A stretch of 64,000 bases of DNA from assembly GCF_018863395.1 (NCBI RefSeq), contig NZ_JAHKRR010000006.1:124001-188000 (forward strand). The letters run 5' to 3'. The stretch's first letter is position 1. Every line of letters starts with the position of its first letter. Below are positions 56,251 through 64,000 of the stretch, piece after piece. The translations under genes and the position numbers were made by a program. The notes under the pieces are model-generated. The model was not told the origin of the DNA. It was given only the letters and a program-made list of their open reading frames with translations, and did not search any database. Source of the DNA: Sinomicrobium weinanense (GTDB lineage: Bacteria > Bacteroidota > Bacteroidia > Flavobacteriales > Flavobacteriaceae).

Positions 56251-56325
56251 AAGTACGAAGTTAGAGGTACGAAGTATGAAATTCCGTTATTTACTTCGTA
56301 TTTCGTACCTCTAACTTTGTACTTC
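56250..56325. repeat. long inverted repeat between convergent kdnA and ribBA
   Basis: GAAGTACGAAGTTAGAGGTACGAA pairs with its near-complement at 56292-56325, giving a stem of about 33 bp. It starts at the kdnA stop and reaches the ribBA stop. Probable bidirectional terminator. Confidence 0.8.
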
Positions 56326-57472
56326 AATAATTCACATATTCCACAATCTCCAGCCCGTAGCCTATGATACCCACACGTTTGGTCTGTTCGGAATTGGATA
56401 CCAGGCGTATTTTGGAGATGTCCAGGTCGTGAAGGATCTGGGCACCTATGCCGAAATCTTTCCGGTCGAGTACTACTTTCGGGGCTTTTACAACATCCTC
56501 GCTCTGCAGTTCTTTTAAGTGCCCCAGGCGTTGCAGCAGGTTCAGCGACTGGTTTTGCTGGTTAATGAACACAATGGCACCACGCCCTTCCTCGTTGATC
56601 ACCCGGAACATGTTGTCCAGTTTTTTGTCCAGGTTGTTGGTTAGTGTACCCAGGATGTCATTGTTTACCAGGGTAGAGTTGATCCGGGTAAGCACGGGGT
56701 CTCCGAGTTTCCAGTTACCTTTGGTCAGGGCAATGTGTACCTGGTTGTTTGTGGTTTGTACATAAGCCCGTAAGCGGAAATCACCGAAGCGGGTCTTGAT
56801 GTCGAAATCCTCTTTTTTCTCAATGAGGCTGTCGTGTTGCATACGATAGGCGATAAGGTCTTCTATCGATACCAGCTTGAGGTCCAGTTTTTTGGCGATC
56901 TCTGCCAGTTGCGGTAATCGGGCCATGGAGCCATCTTCGTTCATGACCTCTACGATAACCCCTGCCGGTTTTAACCCGGCAAGCCGGGCAAAATCGATGG
57001 CAGCTTCGGTGTGGCCTGTTCGGCGCAATACTCCGCCTTCTTTGGCAATAAGCGGAAATATATGTCCGGGCCTGGCCAGTTCAAAAGGTTTGGTGTCCGG
57101 GTCGATCAGCGCTTTAACAGTCTTGGCCCGGTCTCCGGCAGAAATTCCCGTGGACACCCCTTTGCCTTTCAGGTCGACAGATACGGTAAAAGCGGTTTCC
57201 ATGGGGTCTGTATTGTTGGTTACCATGGCGCTAAGTTCCAGTTCTTTACATCTCTTTTCAGTGAGCGGGGCACAAATAAGCCCCCGACCGTGCGTAGCCA
57301 TGAAGTTGATCATCTCGGGGGAAACCATTTCCGAGGCGGCAACAAAATCACCCTCATTTTCCCTGTCCTCATCGTCAACGACGATAATTATTTTTCCTTC
57401 GCGTATGTCGGCAATGGCTTCTTCTATGGTATTCAGTTTTATTTCCTGTTCTTCCATTGTGGTGGTATTCAT
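56324..57472 (-). CDS. ribB: RibBA: DHBP synthase with degenerate GTP cyclohydrolase II half
   Basis: Riboflavin enzyme of 382 residues. N-terminal DHBP synthase (about 14-212) is intact: DDEDRENEGD (33-42), GRGLICAPL, RPGHIFPL and GHTEAAIDF make 3,4-dihydroxy-2-butanone 4-phosphate from ribulose 5-phosphate. The C-terminal half (about 215-382) has GCH II architecture, but the zinc motif SEC...RCDC is replaced by INSTL...LTNN (263-280) and the RQEGRGIGL loop by INQQNQSLNLL (303-313). It should lack cyclohydrolase activity, so GTP cyclohydrolase must come from another gene. Preceded by TATCTTTG. Confidence 0.93.
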   Translation of the reverse strand: MNTTTMEEQEIKLNTIEEAIADIREGKIIIVVDDEDRENEGDFVAASEMVSPEMINFMATHGRGLICAPLTEKRCKELELSAMVTNNTDPMETAFTVSVDLKGKGVSTGISAGDRAKTVKALIDPDTKPFELARPGHIFPLIAKEGGVLRRTGHTEAAIDFARLAGLKPAGVIVEVMNEDGSMARLPQLAEIAKKLDLKLVSIEDLIAYRMQHDSLIEKKEDFDIKTRFGDFRLRAYVQTTNNQVHIALTKGNWKLGDPVLTRINSTLVNNDILGTLTNNLDKKLDNMFRVINEEGRGAIVFINQQNQSLNLLQRLGHLKELQSEDVVKAPKVVLDRKDFGIGAQILHDLDISKIRLVSNSEQTKRVGIIGYGLEIVEYVNY

Positions 57473-57491
57473 CGTTATGGATTTTAGACAA

Positions 57492-57499
57492 CAAAGATA
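57492..57499 (-). promoter_or_regulatory. -7 element of ribBA
   Basis: TATCTTTG on the minus strand is an exact TAnnTTTG match, 20 bp upstream of the ribBA start codon. Confidence 0.5.
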
Positions 57500-57604
57500 C
57501 CCAATTTTCCCTCGGCTTTAAGCCCGTCCCGGGAAAAATTGAGGGGTGTTCGGTAGTCAGTAATCAGTATCTAACACACCGATCACCGAATACCGAATAC
57601 CAAC

Positions 57605-59077
57605 CTATCCGTCATCCTTCTTTTTAAGTTTTCCGAACAGTTTTCGAATGGGTTCCGTAATGCTGTCTACATTCAGTACCCCTTTGTCTGCAGTAGCTCT
57701 CCTGGTGAGAAATATTCCGAGGGGAAGCATGATAAGTGTGGATAACCAGGAGCCCAGAATAGGGGGGATGCTGGCATCTTTGGCGTAGTTTCTGGCAAAC
57801 ATGCCAAGGAAGTGATAGGTGAGGAAAAGGACAATGCCGACAACCATGGGCAGCCCTATTCCTCCTTTACGTATAATGGCCCCGAGCGGAGCGCCCACAA
57901 AGAAGAGGATCACACAGGCAAAAGCGAGGGCGTATTTGCTGTGCATGGCCATAATATAATAGTTCAGTACCATGTCTTTTCTTTGCAGTTCTTTCTTCTT
58001 GCTGTTTATAGTGTTGACAATGTTGGTAATATTGCTCAACGCTATATCGATCACCTGCCCTTTTTTCCGGTCTTCCAGTAAGTCCAGCATATGCACTCCC
58101 TGCAAGGGTATCGTTTTCTCCTTTTGGAGTGTGACCGTAGTGTCTTTTTCTTTTTTGTTATTGTTTAAAGGGCGGTTCAGCATGGTAATGCCCGTACGCT
58201 TGTATATGTTGTCGCTGAAGTTGCGCACGGTGGTGCTGTTGTTTTGAGCTATGGAATCGATAAGATAGTCCAGCTCAGTGACATTATACATTTTGTAGGT
58301 GTTGTAACTTTCGTCTTCGAAATCCACATCGTTCAGTTCGGAGAGGTCCACATTCATGGTGTAGATCTCGAATTTGGCCTTGGCATGCGGGTAGTTGTCA
58401 ATATTTCTCGGATTGCTGGGCTTTTGGTCTTCGTAGTAATACCCGTCCATGAGTTTTAACTTCAGGATGTCGGATTTTTCATTGCTGATAAGCTCTCCTT
58501 TTTTAGCTTTTATGACTGTCTTGTTCTCTCCTCTGGAATCCTTTTTATGCAGGATAACATTGTCCAGCAGCCTGTCATTATCCCCGTGTTTTTTCTCCAC
58601 CTTGATATTCATTTCCTGTATATCGTTGAACATACCTTCGGAAATGGCCATGGCGGGTTTAACCTTGGCGATATTCTTCTTCAGGTTATAGGCCTTGAAC
58701 TCTGCGCGGGGAATAACACTGTTGGCAAAATAAAAGGTAAACCCTCCCAGTGCTATCATAAATACGATGAGGCTTCGCATGGCTCTGTAAAGGGAGATCC
58801 CGGAAGATTTCATCGCGGCAAACTCATAGTTCTCGGCAAAACTCCCGAAAGTCATCAGGGAGGCCAGGAGTACGGTAAACGGCAGTACTGTGGGTACCAG
58901 GCTGGGGGAGTAATAGAGCAGGAACTTTCCGATAACCCAAAGATCCAGTCCCTTCCCGGCAAGGTCATCGATAAATAACCATATGGCCTGGAAAATAAAA
59001 ATGATCATCAGTATGCCAAAGCTGCTGATGAAATTGATCAGGAATCGAGACAGGATATATCGGTCTAATATTTTCAA
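57605..59077 (-). CDS. lptG: LptG/YjgP-YjgQ family LPS-export permease
   Basis: Inner-membrane subunit (490 residues) of the LPS transport ABC complex. Three N-terminal helices (about 12-35, 55-78, 98-118), a large periplasmic beta-jellyroll (about 120-390) with a family-typical insertion, then three C-terminal helices (YALAFACVILFFVGAPLGAIIRKGGIGLPMVVGIVLFL). The GAPLGAIIRKGG segment is characteristic of LptF/LptG. Follows lolA in the envelope gene block. Confidence 0.92.
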   Translation of the reverse strand: MKILDRYILSRFLINFISSFGILMIIFIFQAIWLFIDDLAGKGLDLWVIGKFLLYYSPSLVPTVLPFTVLLASLMTFGSFAENYEFAAMKSSGISLYRAMRSLIVFMIALGGFTFYFANSVIPRAEFKAYNLKKNIAKVKPAMAISEGMFNDIQEMNIKVEKKHGDNDRLLDNVILHKKDSRGENKTVIKAKKGELISNEKSDILKLKLMDGYYYEDQKPSNPRNIDNYPHAKAKFEIYTMNVDLSELNDVDFEDESYNTYKMYNVTELDYLIDSIAQNNSTTVRNFSDNIYKRTGITMLNRPLNNNKKEKDTTVTLQKEKTIPLQGVHMLDLLEDRKKGQVIDIALSNITNIVNTINSKKKELQRKDMVLNYYIMAMHSKYALAFACVILFFVGAPLGAIIRKGGIGLPMVVGIVLFLTYHFLGMFARNYAKDASIPPILGSWLSTLIMLPLGIFLTRRATADKGVLNVDSITEPIRKLFGKLKKKDDG

Positions 59078-59093
59078 TGCAAATTAATTCAAA

Positions 59094-59175
59094 AGTACAA
59101 AGTATAAAGTACGAAGTACAAAGTATAAAGTACGAAGTTTCAGTTCTGACTTCGTACTTGGTACTTCTGACTTTG
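59094..59175. repeat. 21-bp tandem repeat with inverted half between lolA and lptG
   Basis: Two copies of AGTACAAAGTATAAAGTACGA (59094-59135) face ACTTCGTACTTGGTACTTCTGACTTT on the other side, allowing a hairpin. Same GTACGAAG vocabulary as the repeat at 56250-56325. Confidence 0.75.
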
Positions 59176-59177
59176 CA

Positions 59178-59840
59178 TTATTGTTCTATGATGTAATATC
59201 CTTCGTCCTCGTACTTCTTGGCGTTGAATTTAAAGAGGTTGCCGGACAAAGGCTGATCGGTTTTGAACGAGTTGACGGTGATCGTGGTCTTCGTCCCGTT
59301 CTTGCCTGTTTGTATCAGATCGTAAATATGTTTGGTCTGGGCGTCAATACCCAGAAGGATCTCCTTCATTTCTGCATTGGTGTCAATGGGTACCAGTTTA
59401 ATATACTGTATCTGCCTGCCTCGTACATTTTCCTGTTTATCCCAGCTATAATTATAACCTTCGCGGTAAAAAGTGAGCATTTTAGACGGAGTAATGGCGT
59501 TGTCTTCTTCCACATCCGGACTTTCTATCACCACTTCCTCATTTTCCGGGATGATGGTTACGACCTTGTTACCGTCAAATATCTTGGTAGCACCGAGATA
59601 GTTGAAAAGGTATTTGTTTCCCTGGATGGTAACATCTCCCCGGGTTTCCTGGCGGATATTTTCTGCTTTGTTGTTCAGGGCATATTTAAAATCTACATAG
59701 ATATTGTCGTAGCCCTTTACTTTCTGATACACTTCATCCAGCAAGGCTTTGGCTTTTCCGGAATCCTGGGCATATCCGAATCCCGCAAGCAATAAAGCGA
59801 TGATGGTAACGATCTTTCTGATATCATTCACTGTTTTCAT
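59178..59840 (-). CDS. lolA: LolA-like outer-membrane lipoprotein carrier
   Basis: Periplasmic chaperone of about 220 residues moving lipoproteins to the outer membrane. The start is at MKTVNDIRKIVTIIALLLAGFGYAQ, giving a signal peptide cut near residue 25. The rest is a half-barrel (GKAKALLDEVYQKVKGYDNIYVDFKYAL, IQGNKYLFNYLGATKIFDGNKVVTIIPENEEV, FRFNAKKYED-like end). Lies between ftsK and lptG, a typical Bacteroidota order. Confidence 0.9.
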   Translation of the reverse strand: MKTVNDIRKIVTIIALLLAGFGYAQDSGKAKALLDEVYQKVKGYDNIYVDFKYALNNKAENIRQETRGDVTIQGNKYLFNYLGATKIFDGNKVVTIIPENEEVVIESPDVEEDNAITPSKMLTFYREGYNYSWDKQENVRGRQIQYIKLVPIDTNAEMKEILLGIDAQTKHIYDLIQTGKNGTKTTITVNSFKTDQPLSGNLFKFNAKKYEDEGYYIIEQ

Positions 59841-59940
59841 CTGTAAATATTTGTAATGGTTTGACATAGGGCTTCAGGATATATTGCATGTCATGGACTA
59901 AACCGGTCCTATGCCATATATCCTGAAATTCTGCGTCTGT

Positions 59941-62415
59941 TTATTCGTTCTTATTCTGTTCGTTGTTCAAAAACTGTTCGAGGGCATAAGTGTCTGGTAT
60001 GAGCACTTGCCTTGCCTTGCTCCCTTCAAAGGGGCCTACGATCCCTGCGGCTTCGAGCTGGTCAATGATCCTGCCGGCCCGGTTATAGCCCAGTTTCAAT
60101 TTTCGTTGCAATAAGGATGCCGATCCCTGTTGGGCGATAACAATTACTTCTGCTGCTTCTTTGAAAAGGGCATCCCGCTCCTCAGCATCTATATCAAGAC
60201 TCGTGCCAGACTCTTCACCGACGTATTCGGGAAGCATATGAGCGTCGGGATAGGCTTTCTGGGAACCAATGAAGTCGGTTATTTTAGCGACTTCGGGAGT
60301 GTCTACAAAGGCACACTGCAGTCGGGAAAGGTCATTGCCCTGGGTATAGAGCATATCTCCCCGGCCAATGAGCTGATCGGCGCCCTGGCTGTCCAGGATG
60401 GTCCTGGAGTCGATCTTGGAGGTCACGCGGAAAGCGATCCTCGCCGGGAAGTTGGCCTTGATAATACCGGTGATCACGTTTACCGAAGGCCGTTGTGTGG
60501 CAATGATAAGGTGAATACCGATGGCACGGGCCAGTTGGGCCAGCCGTGCAATAGGGGTCTCTACCTCTTTTCCGGCGGTCATGATAAGGTCGGCAAATTC
60601 ATCTACCACCAGTACGATATATGGCAGAAACTTATGCCCGTTGTTAGGGTTTAGCTTTCGGGCCTTGAACTTGGCGTTGTATTCCTTGATATTACGAACC
60701 ATGGCATCTTTCAATAGTTCGTAGCGGTTGTCCATTTCTATACAGAGCGAGTTCAGGGTGTTGATCACCTTGGTGTTGTCTGTAATAATGGCTTCTTCCG
60801 TATCGGGAAGTTTGGCCAGGTAATGCCTTTCGATCTTGTTGAAGAGAGTGAGTTCTACCTTTTTCGGGTCAACCAGCACAAATTTTACCTCGGCCGGATG
60901 CTTTTTGTATAGCAGTGAGGTGAGTATGGCGTTCAATCCAACCGATTTTCCCTGTCCGGTAGCACCGGCCATAAGCAGGTGGGGCATTTTGGCCAGGTCC
61001 ACCACAAAAGTCTCATTGCTGATGTTCTTGCCCAGGGCCACGGGAAGCTCCATTTCGGCATTCCGGAAACGCGACGAAGCGATAACCGACCGCATGGAAA
61101 CCGTAGAGGGGTTCTTGTTGGGCACTTCGATACCGATGGTTCCTTTGCCCGGTATGGGAGCGATGATCCGTATACCCAGTGCGGCAAGGGATAGAGCTAT
61201 ATCATCTTCCAGGTTTTTGATCCTGGAGATCCTGACCCCTGCGGCAGGAACGATCTCATATAAGGTTATCGTAGGACCGATAGTAGCCTTGATCTGGGAA
61301 ATGTCTATTTTATAGTGCTTCAGGGTCTCTACGATCCTGTTTTTGTTTTCTTCCAGCTCTTCCTGGTTGATGGTAATACCGCTTTGTCCGCCGTGGTCGT
61401 TCAGCAACTCGAGTGAAGGGAACTGGTAATTACCAAGCTCGAGTGTGGGGTCGAATTCGCCGAAATCCTGCACCAGTTTATCGGAAAGAATGTCTGTTTC
61501 TTCCATTTCTTCCTCGACCTTTTCCACTTCCATTTTGATCTCGTCGTGTTTTTCACTTCCCCGATCCTCCCGTTTTTCCTTAACCGACGGAAGATCCGTA
61601 TCTTCTTTTTCCGTGGCCAGTTTTACTTCAAAGGAATTTTCGATATCTACATCGGAGGTTTTGTCTATATTGGAATAACCGGGTATAGCGGGACTTTTTT
61701 CCTGTTTTTCCAGGGCCTCTTCGAAGGGCGATTTGGCTTCCCCGCCTGTTTTTATGGATCCTTCTTCTTTTTCTTCGGGAACGGGTGTTTCTGTATGGGC
61801 CTTGCGGAAATCGCGACGTACACCATCCCGCACTCCTGCAAAATAGTTGCCGATCTTCTCGGGGGTGATCTTCATTTTTTTGACTGCAAATACGATAAGT
61901 CCGAAAAGCAGGAGGAGGATAACCCCTGTCTTTCCGACATAGTCCTGCAGAAAATCATTCATTTCATATCCTACAATACCACCGAGCAAGGGAGCTTTTA
62001 CCGCAAAGAAACCGAGAAAGACAGACAGCCATATAATGGCCAGGATACCCCAGACCCAGTGATTGACCACCTTTTTCCGGTCAAGGCCTATAAACCAGTG
62101 AAGCCCTGTGAGGAAAAAAAGATAGATAAACAGGAATGCTGCCAGTCCAAAACCTTTGTAAATGAACAGGTGGCTCACCGAAGCTCCGAATTTGTTGAGC
62201 CAGTTTTTGGCTTCTGCATTTCTGTCGGCAAACTCAGACAGTAGGCTCTGGTCTTGCTGCCAGGTAAAAAAGAAAGAAACAAAAGCAATGCAGAGAGCAA
62301 TGCTCAGCAACATACCCAGGCTCCCGAGAATGATCTTATTTTGTTTTGAAAAAGTAAATCTTGAGGTTTTGGGCTTTGTTGAAGTAGCTTTTTTTCTATT
62401 CCTTTTTCTAGCCAT
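59941..62415 (-). CDS. ftsK: FtsK/SpoIIIE-family DNA translocase
   Basis: Chromosome-segregation motor of 824 residues. Four N-terminal membrane helices (about 29-200), an acidic linker (about 205-330), then the RecA-like motor with Walker A GATGQGKSVG, Walker B YIVLVVDEFADLI and ARAIGIHLIIATQRPSVNVITG, and a C-terminal winged-helix gamma domain (GSASLLQRKLKLGYNRAGRIIDQLEAAGIVGP) that reads KOPS/FRS sites. A minus-strand TATTTTTG (62459-62466) upstream fits a -7 element. Confidence 0.96.
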   Translation of the reverse strand: MARKRNRKKATSTKPKTSRFTFSKQNKIILGSLGMLLSIALCIAFVSFFFTWQQDQSLLSEFADRNAEAKNWLNKFGASVSHLFIYKGFGLAAFLFIYLFFLTGLHWFIGLDRKKVVNHWVWGILAIIWLSVFLGFFAVKAPLLGGIVGYEMNDFLQDYVGKTGVILLLLFGLIVFAVKKMKITPEKIGNYFAGVRDGVRRDFRKAHTETPVPEEKEEGSIKTGGEAKSPFEEALEKQEKSPAIPGYSNIDKTSDVDIENSFEVKLATEKEDTDLPSVKEKREDRGSEKHDEIKMEVEKVEEEMEETDILSDKLVQDFGEFDPTLELGNYQFPSLELLNDHGGQSGITINQEELEENKNRIVETLKHYKIDISQIKATIGPTITLYEIVPAAGVRISRIKNLEDDIALSLAALGIRIIAPIPGKGTIGIEVPNKNPSTVSMRSVIASSRFRNAEMELPVALGKNISNETFVVDLAKMPHLLMAGATGQGKSVGLNAILTSLLYKKHPAEVKFVLVDPKKVELTLFNKIERHYLAKLPDTEEAIITDNTKVINTLNSLCIEMDNRYELLKDAMVRNIKEYNAKFKARKLNPNNGHKFLPYIVLVVDEFADLIMTAGKEVETPIARLAQLARAIGIHLIIATQRPSVNVITGIIKANFPARIAFRVTSKIDSRTILDSQGADQLIGRGDMLYTQGNDLSRLQCAFVDTPEVAKITDFIGSQKAYPDAHMLPEYVGEESGTSLDIDAEERDALFKEAAEVIVIAQQGSASLLQRKLKLGYNRAGRIIDQLEAAGIVGPFEGSKARQVLIPDTYALEQFLNNEQNKNE

Positions 62416-62499
62416 TATATACGTTAGGTTTTATGTACTTGCCCCGGCAAGCTCAAGGCAAAAATACAAATTACAAACGTACAGGATTCAAATATATTT

Positions 62500-62859
62500 T
62501 TAAAATATTTTTGGAATATAGATAATACCACCTACAATAACAGCCATAACGGCAGCTATAAAGACAGCTCCGGCAGAAATATCCTTGATAGTTCCGATCT
62601 TGTGATGATGGTCCGGATGGATAAAGTCGGCCATCTTTTCTATGGCGGTGTTTACCCCTTCAATACTCATGACCAATGCTATGGTAATGATTTGTATGGC
62701 CCATTCCAGGGCAGATATATTAAAGTAAAAACCTGCAACAGTCACTGCAATGGCAATGGCGAGCTGTACCTTGATACTGGCTTCCGTCCTGAGAAGGATC
62801 AGGGCACCCCTTGCAGCATAGTGGATGCTTTTTAACCTGTTTTTGAGGAAAGGACCCAT
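62500..62859 (-). CDS. dgkA: DgkA-type diacylglycerol/undecaprenol kinase
   Basis: Integral membrane lipid kinase of about 119 residues with three helices (about 28-50, 54-75, 95-117). Catalytic/ligand motif SIEGVNTAIEKMADFIHPDHHHKIGTIKDISAGAVF matches the DgkA family (E in VEMLNTAIE, then D...AK...AAV). A start 8 codons further upstream (62883) is possible; MGPFLKNRLKS was preferred as the family N-terminus. Separated from tpx by a hairpin. Confidence 0.9.
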   Translation of the reverse strand: MGPFLKNRLKSIHYAARGALILLRTEASIKVQLAIAIAVTVAGFYFNISALEWAIQIITIALVMSIEGVNTAIEKMADFIHPDHHHKIGTIKDISAGAVFIAAVMAVIVGGIIYIPKIF

Positions 62860-62884
62860 TTTTAGGGGATTGAATACGAACAAA

Positions 62885-62932
62885 AGGCAGCTGGCCGTAT
62901 ATTCTTAGTCGGCTAACTGCCCTTTATTTTTT
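62885..62932. terminator. hairpin between tpx and dgkA
   Basis: GGCAGCTGGCC and GGCTAACTGCC pair imperfectly, followed on the plus strand by TTTATTTTTT and on the minus strand by CTTTTGTT. Confidence 0.55.
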
Positions 62933-62940
62933 CCGGAGAA

Positions 62941-63441
62941 TTATTTCAATGCTTCGAGAGCAGCATCATAATCGGGTTCGTCTACGGTTTCGGCGACCTG
63001 TTGGGCATGGCGTACTACGCCATTTTCATCGAGGACCACTACCGACCTGGAAAGCAGTCCGGAAAGAGGGCCGTCAACAAATTCCACACCGTAATCTTTC
63101 CCGAAATTCCGATCCCTGAAATCAGACAGGGTAATGACATTGTCCAGGCCTTCGGCACCGCAAAAACGGGCCTGGGCGAAGGGAAGGTCTCGTGAGATAC
63201 ACAGTACGGTCGTGTTTTCGAGATTTGCCGCTTCCTGGTTGAATTTCCTGACCGATGCGGCACAGGTTCCGGTATCGACACTCGGAAAAATGTTCAGTAC
63301 CAGTTTTTTTCCTTTAAAATCCTCGAGAGAAGCTGAAGAAAGGTCGTTCTTTACCAGTGAGAAAACAGGAGCTTTGTCATTGACCCCGGGCAGGTTGCCG
63401 GCAGTGTGTATTGCATTTCCTTTGAGTGTTACTGTTGCCAT
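62941..63441 (-). CDS. tpx: thiol peroxidase Tpx
   Basis: Periplasm- or cytoplasm-located 2-Cys peroxiredoxin of 166 residues reducing lipid and H2O2 peroxides with thioredoxin. Peroxidatic C60 in PSVDTGTCA and resolving C94 in ARFCGAEG are both present, as is the Tpx signature [12 protein letters not shown]. Full length (Tpx is 165-168 residues). Upstream gap to the next minus-strand gene is 380 bp and holds a hairpin repeat and a terminator. Confidence 0.96.
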   Translation of the reverse strand: MATVTLKGNAIHTAGNLPGVNDKAPVFSLVKNDLSSASLEDFKGKKLVLNIFPSVDTGTCAASVRKFNQEAANLENTTVLCISRDLPFAQARFCGAEGLDNVITLSDFRDRNFGKDYGVEFVDGPLSGLLSRSVVVLDENGVVRHAQQVAETVDEPDYDAALEALK

Positions 63442-63639
63442 TTTTTATATTTTTTGTGATTTACATGGTATGTTTATAACCGGAGCCGGCCATATAAGAA
63501 AGGTAAAGATAGCCAAACTTTAAGAAACTGTCTAAATTTTGTTTTTGGAAACCGAACTTGTGAGGTACACGAACCTGCCATAGCAGGTGGGAACGAAGTG
63601 GTAATATTTGAGTGTGGTTTGTTGTCGGAGCTGTAAGGT

Positions 63640-63735
63640 GGAAGGAGATTGGTAGAAGATTGATAGGAGATTGATCCGGTTATGCCGGGAGATTGAATGA
63701 GATTGAAATGTTTAACATGGATTCAATCTTTTAAC
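63640..63735. repeat. hairpin repeat, copy 5 (inverted orientation)
   Basis: GAAGATTGATAGGAGATTGATCCGG ... GATTGAAATGTTTAACATGGATTCAATCTTTTAACCC; contains the reverse complement of ATGTTAAACATTTCAATC seen in the 39-41 kb copies, 22 kb away. Confidence 0.8.
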
Positions 63736-63750
63736 CCACACTGCCGGTAC

Positions 63751-63790
63751 AAAAAATCCCCTTTCCGAAAAGGACGGAAAGAGGATCATT
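63751..63790 (-). terminator. terminator of the partial gene
   Basis: On the minus strand a CCTCTTTCCG/CGGAAAGGGG stem is followed by ATTTTTT, about 40 bp after the stop of the gene at the window edge. Confidence 0.7.
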
Positions 63791-63821
63791 AGCAATTTTT
63801 TCCCAACCGGGAGGGGGTATA

Positions 63822-64000
63822 TTATTTGTCTATTGAGCCCAAAACCCTGCTCATAAAGGTGTTGAGGGCCTCTTTTTGCGGCTTGCCTTCTTTGACCATT
63901 TTATCTACTTCAACCGCGCCGTACATATTGGAGATCAGTTCTCCTATAACATCCAGCTCTTCATCTTTGAGAGAAGGAACCTCGGTGAGCGCCTCCAGGG
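63822..64000 (-). CDS. C-terminal part of a small helical protein (possibly DUF6952)
   Basis: The final 59 codons read LEALTEVPSLKDEEL ... MYGAVEVDKMVKEG ... ALNTFMSRVLGSIDK, then stop. The N-terminus is beyond the window. The sequence looks like a conserved small helical protein found next to tpx in flavobacteria, possibly DUF6952; this is from memory and tentative. Function unknown. Confidence 0.6.
   Translation of the reverse strand, partial: LEALTEVPSLKDEELDVIGELISNMYGAVEVDKMVKEGKPQKEALNTFMSRVLGSIDK

Overview
The window looks like chromosome from a Flavobacteriaceae-type Bacteroidota. Evidence: a SusC/SusD pair with a one-protein hybrid regulator, BtuB/BtuG-type surface lipoproteins, FtsX/MacB-type permease strings beginning MIRNYFK, TAnnTTTG -7 promoter elements (a clear one at the tRNA), few Shine-Dalgarno sequences, and housekeeping genes (ribBA, lptG, lolA, ftsK) of that group. 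No rRNA, CRISPR array, transposase or integrase was seen. Family-level placement is inference.

Layout. 1-8.7 kb (minus): export operon of a membrane-fusion protein, one ATPase and three large FtsX-type permeases, the last cut by the window edge; an (8 bp)x9 repeat sits between two permeases. 9-12.2 kb (plus): a GxxExxY gene bracketed by 27-bp inverted repeats, then an NtrC-type sigma54 activator overlapping its histidine kinase. 12.4-19.2 kb: an MFS pump, then a TetR regulator with a perfect 41-bp palindromic operator, three 154-bp tandem repeats carrying conserved minigenes, and a TolC/EmrA/EmrB-type tripartite efflux operon. 19.4-26.6 kb: two small membrane proteins, a cobalamin riboswitch and a B12 uptake operon (BtuB, two beta-propeller lipoproteins, one PKD-like lipoprotein). 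26.7-37.4 kb (minus): a phosphodiesterase-alkaline phosphatase fusion, SusD, SusC and a hybrid-two-component-like regulator whose phosphorelay residues appear lost. 37.5-41.2 kb: cardiolipin synthase, a PAS-LuxR and an AraC regulator, separated by copies of a hairpin repeat.

41.46-53.10 kb (plus) is the most unusual part: twelve tightly packed genes on one strand, with an intracellular subtilase, an HhH protein, several unrecognised proteins, a trypco2-like protein, a permuted-papain-like protein, a T4-type lysozyme and an M15 D,D-peptidase. None has an obvious signal peptide, and there are no tail, capsid or secretion-machine genes. The last genes share a short N-terminal motif. I propose it is an uncharacterised protease-plus-wall-hydrolase system (conflict, lysis or delivery); this is inference.

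53.1-64 kb is core genome: a palindrome-rich spacer, tRNA-Ser(UGA), a thioesterase, a nitroreductase, a KdnA-like aminotransferase, and a minus-strand block of ftsK, lolA, lptG, and ribBA (with a degenerate GTP cyclohydrolase II half), plus dgkA, tpx and a partial gene.
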